Assembly (NCBI GenBank): GCA_024409185.1
Contig: JAKSUD010000017.1
Coordinates: 1 to 10,380 of the forward strand
Length of the DNA: 10,380 bases
Reading direction: 5' to 3'
Source of the DNA: an archaeon
GTDB taxonomy: Archaea; Methanobacteriota; Methanobacteria; Methanobacteriales; Methanobacteriaceae
Made by a program: the position numbers and the translations under genes. This document shows positions 1 through 4,595 of this stretch, piece by piece. Every line of letters begins with the position of its first letter. The stretch's first letter is position 1. The notes under the pieces are model-generated. The model saw nothing but the letters and a program-made list of their open reading frames with translations. It searched no databases and was not told the origin of the DNA.

Positions 1-347
1 AATTAAAATAAATTGTTTAATTAATTCAATAATTTATTATTCATTAATAAAAAAAGATTTTCATTTATTCATAAGCCGACTGAAAACATAATCCAACAAA
101 AAAACATAATCCAACAAAAGTTTTCATATTAAGGTTTAATAAAAAAGTTATTTATTTTATAAAAATATTAATAAACTACAAAAAAGTAAAAATAATAGTA
201 TTTAAATATAAGATAAAATATAAACATTAATATTAAGAATTTATTGAATAAAATTTTTAAAATAAATTTACTTTGAATAAACTTTTCAATTTAAATTATG
301 ATAATTCTTATTTAATTTAATCATGAACAATACAGGAGGTTAATAAT
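1..347. other. AT-rich intergenic region with 5' leader of the zinc-ribbon gene
   Basis: I see no gene here on either strand. The stretch is almost pure A/T and is broken by stops in all frames. It holds an 18-bp perfect tandem duplication (83-118). A TATA-like run, TTTAAATATA, lies at 201-210; if used, it would give a long leader. The strong Shine-Dalgarno site AGGAGGT at 334-340 sits 7 nt before the TTG start at 348. A chance five-codon frame (ATG at 323) ends inside the Shine-Dalgarno site and is probably meaningless. Confidence 0.7.
83..118. repeat. 18-bp perfect tandem duplication
   Basis: The unit AAAACATAATCCAACAAA occurs at 83-100 and again directly at 101-118, with no spacer and no mismatch. 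Two copies of an A-rich unit fit replication slippage. No function is evident, and the distance to the next gene (230 bp) makes a promoter role unlikely. Confidence 0.85.
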
Positions 348-1463
348 TTGGTAAAATATTGTCAAGAATGTGGAAACCCAAGTTATGATGGTGCTACAAT
401 TTGTGGTAACTGTGGTGCTGAATTCCCTCCAAAATCTGTAGAAAATTCAAAACCGCCTGTTTTTGAAGAAAATGAAAAAGGCAAAAATGAAATAAAAACA
501 GATTTTAATCTCTCTAAAACTGTTGGTGGTTTCAAAAAATTATCTAAAAAACTTAAAGATAAACCAAGTGAAAAAGATAAAGAAGAAAACTCTTCAAAAA
601 TCCAAACTACCGAAAATATTGGATTTAAAGATTTATCTAAAAAACTTAATTTAGACTCAAGTAAAGAAGATAAAGAAGAACCTAAAAAACCGATTTATGG
701 CGAAAGTGTAATTGGTTTTAAAGAGAAAGATAAGGGAATTAAAGATCCTGCTAGGAAATTCAAGCCAATTATATCAAGTACTGAACAAACCCAATCAGAA
801 AAACAAAAAGAAGTAAAAACTAAAGCACCTGAAGATGATAAAGTAGATAAAAAATCATTTGAATTACCAAATATTGATACATCCCGTGTTAGTTTTAAAT
901 TTACTAAGAAAAAAATACTAATAATTGCAATTGTAGCTATAATTTTAGCTGCAATACTTGGAGCTAGTATTGGAACTATGACTCAAACTACTAATGAAAC
1001 TCTTTATTATACTGATGGAACAATAAGTTTCTATTATCCTGGAAACTGGTCCATGTACAATAATACTGATGAATCTAATGGAGATATTGCATTCAAAACT
1101 CCAGATAAAATTTTAATAGGATATACTACCATTAGTGGAGAAAATATTACTTTTGATTTAATAAATTCCGAAATTAATCAAACAGCTACATCACTAGGTG
1201 GTGCTATTGTCCAATATAAAGATATCACTATTAATGGAATTCCTGCAACTGATGTAATAATAAGTAGTGCAGACCATGGATATTCCAGATATATTTCTAT
1301 TATTAATAATGGCGTTTATTATAGTTTTGTTATAAATAATGGAAAAACTAGCGATATAAACAATATGGATTCATTAAATAGTCCAGATATCCAAAAAATG
1401 ATTAATAGTATTAAATTTTCTAATCTTGCACAAGTAGATCAAACTACTTTAGAAGGAGAATAA
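348..1463 (+). CDS. Membrane-anchored zinc-ribbon protein with exterior PsbP-like domain
   Basis: A 371-residue protein of modular build. Residues 5-22 form a CxxC-x10-CxxC zinc ribbon (C5, C8, C19, C22). Residues 30-185 are a Lys/Glu-rich, low-complexity linker with repeated GFK-type units (G61-FKKLSKKL, G92-FKDLSKKL, G123-FKEKDKG), each trailed by acidic/basic stretches. A single hydrophobic helix spans about 190-209 after a KKK stop signal. Residues 220-357 form a domain starting with the FYYPGNW motif, resembling PsbP-related domains of methanogen proteins. The basic N-terminal side should face the cytoplasm and the PsbP-like part the exterior, where several NxS/T sequons (N216, N233, N238, N266, N277) could be glycosylated. 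The TTG start is chosen because AGGAGGT lies 7 nt upstream and no in-frame ATG occurs before residue 211. It appears monocistronic, with a terminator directly after it. Role unknown; sensing or surface scaffolding is a guess. Confidence 0.85.
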   Translation: MVKYCQECGNPSYDGATICGNCGAEFPPKSVENSKPPVFEENEKGKNEIKTDFNLSKTVGGFKKLSKKLKDKPSEKDKEENSSKIQTTENIGFKDLSKKLNLDSSKEDKEEPKKPIYGESVIGFKEKDKGIKDPARKFKPIISSTEQTQSEKQKEVKTKAPEDDKVDKKSFELPNIDTSRVSFKFTKKKILIIAIVAIILAAILGASIGTMTQTTNETLYYTDGTISFYYPGNWSMYNNTDESNGDIAFKTPDKILIGYTTISGENITFDLINSEINQTATSLGGAIVQYKDITINGIPATDVIISSADHGYSRYISIINNGVYYSFVINNGKTSDINNMDSLNSPDIQKMINSIKFSNLAQVDQTTLEGE

Positions 1464-1486
1464 TTACTCCAAAAAACTTCTCAAGA

Positions 1487-1521
1487 AAGATTATTAAATT
1501 TAATCTTCTTTTTTATTTTTT
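1487..1521 (+). terminator. Hairpin plus T-tract after the zinc-ribbon gene
   Basis: A 7-bp perfect stem (AAGATTA 1487-1493 with TAATCTT 1501-1507, 7-nt loop) is followed by a long T-rich stretch from 1508. It lies 24 nt after the stop codon. T-rich tracts are the usual archaeal termination signal; whether the stem is needed is not known. Confidence 0.65.
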
Positions 1522-1564
1522 ATAATTTATTTTTTTAAATTTTTCTTATTTTTTCTATTTTCAA

Positions 1565-1573
1565 TATAATTTT
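1565..1573 (+). promoter_or_regulatory. Candidate TATA box of the omega-amidase gene
   Basis: TATAATTTT at 1565-1573 would place transcription initiation near 1590. That gives a short leader of about 25 nt containing the weak Shine-Dalgarno site GAAGGT (1605-1610) before the ATG at 1616. The surrounding sequence is all A/T, so the assignment rests on spacing only. Confidence 0.35.
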
Positions 1574-1615
1574 TAAACACAACTTTCAATTATAATATTT
1601 ATTAGAAGGTAAAAC

Positions 1616-2458
1616 ATGACCGAAATTAAAGTAGCTCTTTGTCAAATGGAAGTAATTGATGATAAAAAAACAAATATAGAAAAAGCTATTAAAATGATAA
1701 AAGATGCAAAATTAGAAAATGCAAACATAGCTATTCTTCCTGAAATGTTTAATTGTCCTTATGAAAATGAAAAATTTATTGAATATAGTGAAATATTAAG
1801 TGAAAGTGAAACTTTAAATAAAATATCTCAAGTAGCTAAAGAAGAAAATATCTATGTACTTGCAGGATCAATTCCTGAAAAAGTAACTGAAGAAAAGGGA
1901 TTAACATCTATTTATAATACTTCATGTTTATTTGACAATAAAGGTACTTTAATTGGTAGCCATAGAAAAGTTCATCTTTTTGATATTGATGTTGTTGGAA
2001 AAATAAGTTTCAAAGAGTCAGATACCTTAAATGCTGGAAAAGATATTGATGTGATATATACTGACTTTGGAAATATGGGCATTGGTATTTGTTATGACAT
2101 TAGATTCATAGAACTATCAAGGATTATGGCACTTGAAGGTGCAAACATATTAATTTTCCCAGGAGCATTTAATTTAACAACAGGTCCTGCACATTGGGAA
2201 TTATTGTTTAGGTCAAGAGCATTAGATAATCAAGTTTTTACAATTGGAGTTGCACCAGCACTAAATAAAAATAGTAGTTATAATTCTTATGGCCACTCAA
2301 TAATAGTTAATCCTTGGGGAGAAATAGTAGTTCAAGCAGATTACGATGAAACTCTTATTATTCAAGATATTGATTTAGATGAAATCAACAAAGTTAGAGA
2401 AGAAATTCCAGTATTAAAAAATAGAAGAACAGATCTTTATGAAATAAAAAAACTATAG
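1616..2458 (+). CDS. Omega-amidase-like carbon-nitrogen hydrolase (Nit2 type)
   Basis: A 280-residue nitrilase-superfamily enzyme, full length for the family. The catalytic Glu-Lys-Cys triad is visible: E43 in ILPEMFN, K118 in SHRKVHLFD, and C159 in GIGICYDIRF, with the accessory E134 (FKESDTL). Long blocks match the omega-amidase (Nit2) branch rather than general nitrilases: KVHLFDIDVVGKISF, GAFNLTTGPAHWELL, the SRA-DNQV segment, VNPWGE, and the ending NRRTDLYEI. Omega-amidases hydrolyse 2-oxoglutaramate or 2-oxosuccinamate to the oxoacid and ammonia, clearing products of glutamine/asparagine transamination in the cytoplasm. No transaminase gene lies next to it, so substrate is inferred from family only. 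The ATG at 1616 is preceded by GAAGGT. The gene stands alone and is convergent with the chagasin-like gene. A different small-amide substrate is possible. Confidence 0.9.
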   Translation: MTEIKVALCQMEVIDDKKTNIEKAIKMIKDAKLENANIAILPEMFNCPYENEKFIEYSEILSESETLNKISQVAKEENIYVLAGSIPEKVTEEKGLTSIYNTSCLFDNKGTLIGSHRKVHLFDIDVVGKISFKESDTLNAGKDIDVIYTDFGNMGIGICYDIRFIELSRIMALEGANILIFPGAFNLTTGPAHWELLFRSRALDNQVFTIGVAPALNKNSSYNSYGHSIIVNPWGEIVVQADYDETLIIQDIDLDEINKVREEIPVLKNRRTDLYEIKKL

Positions 2459-2520
2459 ATATTAAAATAATATCCTCAAAATTAAAAAAAGTTAAAAAAT
2501 AAATATAAAATTGATTTAAA

Positions 2521-2556
2521 TAAATAAAAATAATCTTAAAATTAATTAAGATTATT
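2521..2556 (-). terminator. Terminator of the chagasin-like gene, overlapping its stop codon
   Basis: A 10-bp perfect stem (AATAATCTTA 2529-2538 with TAAGATTATT 2547-2556, 8-nt loop) is followed on the minus strand by TTTTTATTTA. The stop codon of the minus-strand gene (2544-2542) lies in the loop. On the plus strand no T-tract follows, so it acts, if at all, on minus-strand transcripts. Confidence 0.65.
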
Positions 2557-2907
2557 AGAATCAGTTGAATTTACAATACTTCCATCTGGAGCAATTAAAA
2601 CTATTTTTGCATAATAATTATCCTTAGCATTCTGAAGAACCTTAAAAACAAAAGTATCAGCACCACCAGAACCAGTAAGAGCAGGATTATCTGAAACAAA
2701 AGTATGATTTACAAGTTCAACACCATAACTCTCATCAGAAAGCTCCCAATGATAACCTGTTGTAGGGTTACTTTTAACAGTTATATTAAAACTATTATCT
2801 TCAGAGGATTGTGCAGCAAAATTACAAAATATTACTAAAGCACATACCAATATAATAGCTAAAAATATGGGAATATTTTTCTTAACAAAAATTTTATCTA
2901 AATTAAT
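2542..2907 (-). CDS. Secreted chagasin-like (peptidase inhibitor I42) protein, likely ATT start
   Basis: Read from ATT at 2907 this is a 121-residue protein with a classic export signal: a short N-region with K5 and a KK pair (residues 9-10), then a hydrophobic core over about residues 11-30. The mature part carries two hallmark chagasin loops: NPTTGYHWE at about 47-55 and GSGG at about 79-82 before a beta strand. Chagasin/ICP proteins inhibit papain-family cysteine peptidases by inserting these loops in the active site. The third hallmark, the RPW loop, is missing, and the protein ends about one beta strand early, so inhibition is uncertain. No ATG, GTG or TTG gives the full signal peptide: the nearest standard start is TTG at 2850, which cuts the hydrophobic core and has no Shine-Dalgarno site. 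ATT at 2907 has GAGG 7 nt upstream and an in-frame TAA 5 codons before. It could be cotranscribed with the HEAT gene 114 bp upstream, as no terminator is seen between them. Confidence 0.75.
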   Translation of the reverse strand: MNLDKIFVKKNIPIFLAIILVCALVIFCNFAAQSSEDNSFNITVKSNPTTGYHWELSDESYGVELVNHTFVSDNPALTGSGGADTFVFKVLQNAKDNYYAKIVLIAPDGSIVNSTDSNNLN

Positions 2908-2914
2908 AGTATCG

Positions 2915-2918
2915 CCTC
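2915..2918 (-). promoter_or_regulatory. Shine-Dalgarno site that decides the ATT start
   Basis: GAGG (minus strand, 2918-2915) lies 7 nt before the ATT codon at 2907-2905. That is the same spacing seen for the TTG-started gene at 348 and for purP. There is no such site before the TTG at 2850. Confidence 0.55.
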
Positions 2919-2935
2919 TTTAAGATAATAAATTA

Positions 2936-3029
2936 ATTATAATTACTCCACATATAATACTAAAATGATTAACACAAGCCTAAATTAGATTATAATTACT
3001 CCACATATAATACTAAAATGATTAACACA
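2936..3029. repeat. 41-bp perfect direct repeat, two copies
   Basis: An identical 41-bp sequence occurs at 2936-2976 and 2989-3029, separated by 12 bp (period 53). The copy at 2989-3029 covers the last codon and the stop of the HEAT-repeat gene. The other lies wholly in the leader of the chagasin-like gene. On the minus strand each copy contains TATTATATG, a possible TATA element. The identity of both copies suggests a recent duplication or selection. Confidence 0.95.
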
Positions 3030-3870
3030 TTTTAGATAATCTTTTCTCAAACCATTCTTCTTTTCCAGGTTTAGCTGTTGATAAGATTTCAATAGCTATT
3101 TTTAAAATTCTTACTTCATTATCATAATCATTTGTTTTACGATATAACATAGCTAAACGTTTGTATGGAGCATCTTTTTCAGATTTCTCTTTAACATGAA
3201 CTTCATAAGCTTTAATAGCTGCTTCTAAATCTCCTGTTTTTTCAATTTCTTTAATTTGACTCATAGGCATAGCTTTAGAAGCAGGAGTGAGCTTTCCACC
3301 AGCTTTAATAATTTTTTCAGCTTTTTTAATAGCTTTATTACAATATTTTTTGAAGTCTTTATCCTTTTCATTACGTCTTGCTTTTTTAATTAAAGCAACA
3401 GATTCAGGAGTAGCTAAATCACCTAAAGCAAAAATAGTTGCAGTTCTAACACCTGCATCCACATCATCTAAACCTTTAGCAATAACATCTAATTTATCAG
3501 CAGCTTGAAGTTCACCTAAACCTCTAATAGCTACTTTACGAACACCAAAGTCTTCATCATCAACTACAGAAGCAAAACAATCAATAGCTTTTTTACTTCC
3601 AGTTTTTTGTAATGCAACAGCTAAGAAACGTTTATTAACACCAGTTTCTTTATTAAATTCATCAATTAATTTATCAACAGCAACATCACCAAAATTACCT
3701 AAAATTTCAGCAGCTCCTAAACGAATAACAGGTTTTTCATCTTTAGTAGCTTCAATTAAAGGTTCGATAATTGCTTCATCTTCAACTCTTTCTAAACTTT
3801 TAATAGCTTCTTTTCTAACACTTACATCTTCATCTTTAAGCATTGAAATAGCTTCATCTATACCGACCAT
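3022..3870 (-). CDS. HEAT-repeat protein with C-terminal TPR-like segment
   Basis: A 282-residue soluble protein with no signal peptide. Residues 1-165 are about five HEAT-like helical repeats of the PBS-lyase type, each with the D-x-x-V/I-R-x-x-A pattern: DVSVRKEAI (15-23), KPVIRLGAA (46-54), TGVNKRFLA (76-84), DFGVRKVAI (107-115), DAGVRTATI (138-146). Residues 166-195 are a Lys-rich connector. Residues 204-264 look like TPR helices (TGDLEAAIKAYE, APYKRLAMLYRKTNDYDNEV). Such proteins act as scaffolds for protein-protein contacts; the partner is unknown. The ATG is well supported by GGAGGT five nt upstream. The gene is divergent from nothing close by. Its stop codon lies in one copy of the 41-bp repeat, and no clear T-tract terminator follows, so readthrough into the chagasin-like gene is possible. 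Confidence 0.85.
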   Translation of the reverse strand: MVGIDEAISMLKDEDVSVRKEAIKSLERVEDEAIIEPLIEATKDEKPVIRLGAAEILGNFGDVAVDKLIDEFNKETGVNKRFLAVALQKTGSKKAIDCFASVVDDEDFGVRKVAIRGLGELQAADKLDVIAKGLDDVDAGVRTATIFALGDLATPESVALIKKARRNEKDKDFKKYCNKAIKKAEKIIKAGGKLTPASKAMPMSQIKEIEKTGDLEAAIKAYEVHVKEKSEKDAPYKRLAMLYRKTNDYDNEVRILKIAIEILSTAKPGKEEWFEKRLSKMC

Positions 3871-3918
3871 AATAAACCTCCATAATGAATAAATAAAAAT
3901 ATTTTATTATAATTAGAA

Positions 3919-3930
3919 TAATATAATATT
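3919..3930 (-). promoter_or_regulatory. Candidate TATA region of the HEAT-repeat gene
   Basis: On the minus strand this reads AATATTATATTA, which would start transcription near 3897 and give a leader of about 27 nt with GGAGGT. A perfect 16-bp palindrome, TATTATTTAAATAATA, lies just upstream (3940-3955). All-A/T palindromes arise easily by chance in this background. Confidence 0.3.
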
Positions 3931-3973
3931 TAGTTAAACTATTATTTAAATAATAAACTAAATCTAATTAATT

Positions 3974-4031
3974 AAATAAAAAATAAAAAAAGTTTTAGGA
4001 AGACAAATTAGGATTTGTCGTCCTAACAACT
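3974..4031 (-). terminator. Strong hairpin terminator of the small secreted-protein gene
   Basis: The arms TTAGGA-a-GACAAA (3995-4007) and TTTGTC-g-TCCTAA (4014-4026) pair with a single mismatch around a 6-nt loop. AGTT (3991-3994) and AACT (4028-4031) extend the stem past one bulged base. On the minus strand it is followed by a nearly unbroken T-tract (3990-3974). It is one of the most GC-containing intergenic structures in the window and lies 105 bp past the stop of the gene ending at 4136. Confidence 0.75.
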
Positions 4032-4135
4032 ATAAAAAATTAAAACAAAAAATAGAGGTAAATTATTATTTATCACCATAATGGTTTCGTAATATTATCA
4101 TTTAACGAATTTATCTAAACTTCACACTATCTTCA

Positions 4136-4393
4136 TTAACTACTTCTATGATTGTGTTCATTAATATACAAAGCAATGTGTATCTTTGCTAAATCTTTAG
4201 TTATAGATGAATTTTCAGAATCTATAACTGGAACAGTATAAGATTGTACAACATTTTGTTCTAAAACAGCAGATACAACATCATCACTAATATTTTTAGT
4301 AGTTGAATTTGTTACATTTACATTAACTGTTGATACAAATATTACAAATATTAATGATATAATTACTAACAATGCAATTAATTTTTTATCCAT
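4136..4393 (-). CDS. Small exported or membrane-anchored protein, unrecognised
   Basis: An 85-residue protein I do not recognise. Residues 1-25 form a signal peptide or anchor: M-D-K-K then a strongly hydrophobic run to about residue 22. No lipobox Cys is present. The rest is polar with several possible sequons (N26, N29, N34, N61) and no Cys at all. The ending HNHRSS is short and basic. The ATG at 4393 has a GGTGA site a few nt upstream and a TATA-like element (4434-4441) at suitable distance, and a strong terminator follows, so it is probably a real monocistronic gene. The mature part would sit outside the membrane. Nothing in the neighbours points to its job. A 3' truncation cannot be excluded, since 105 bp of untranslated sequence precede the terminator. 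Confidence 0.65.
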   Translation of the reverse strand: MDKKLIALLVIISLIFVIFVSTVNVNVTNSTTKNISDDVVSAVLEQNVVQSYTVPVIDSENSSITKDLAKIHIALYINEHNHRSS

Positions 4394-4432
4394 TTAATCA
4401 CCTTAATTAAATAATATTTTATTAATTAAAGA

Positions 4433-4441
4433 ATATAAAAA
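4433..4441 (-). promoter_or_regulatory. Candidate TATA box of the small secreted-protein gene
   Basis: On the minus strand the sequence reads TTTTTATAT. A start about 25 nt on (near 4411) would give a leader of some 18 nt containing GGTGA before the ATG at 4393. The spacing is good. It lies downstream of the hairpin at 4463-4497, so that hairpin would not be in this transcript. Confidence 0.4.
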
Positions 4442-4446
4442 TTACT

Positions 4447-4497
4447 AAAAAAAGAAAAAAAGTTTAGGAGGATAAAATAATAATTTACCTTCCTAAA
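4447..4497 (-). terminator. Terminator-like hairpin in a divergent intergenic region
   Basis: The arms 4463-4476 and 4484-4497 (TTTAGGA...TCCTAAA type) pair over 14 positions with one wobble and one mismatch around a 7-nt loop. On the minus strand the hairpin is followed by T7-C-T7. It closely resembles the terminator at 3991-4031 in arm sequence and polarity. There is no minus-strand gene upstream of it, only the start of the helicase gene on the plus strand. Confidence 0.6.
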
Positions 4498-4595
4498 AAA
4501 ATAAAAAACTAATAAAAAAATAATAATTTATAAAAATTATAAACTAAAAATTAATAGTATAAACACCACTTATTAAACTATAAAAAATTGATATT

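Noticed and set aside
83..118. Possible start of a CRISPR-like or iteron array
   Set aside because: Only two adjoining copies with no spacers, A-rich unit; simple slippage explains it.
323..340. Five-codon leader peptide (ATG 323) ending within the Shine-Dalgarno site of the zinc-ribbon gene
   Set aside because: No ribosome site of its own and no regulatory codons; expected by chance.
2936..3029. CRISPR-like repeat-spacer unit
   Set aside because: Only two copies with a 12-bp gap, and one copy overlaps a coding end; no cas genes in the window.
3287..3508. Plus-strand open frame inside the HEAT-repeat gene
   Set aside because: Antisense shadow of a well-supported gene with no ribosome site of its own.
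3940..3955. 16-bp perfect palindrome TATTATTTAAATAATA as an operator
   Set aside because: Composed only of A and T in a very AT-rich region, so chance occurrence is likely; mentioned only as context.
4036..4135. Lost C-terminal coding remnant after the small secreted-protein gene, including an 11-codon minus-strand frame
   Set aside because: Several stops in all frames and no recognisable similarity; kept only as a remark.
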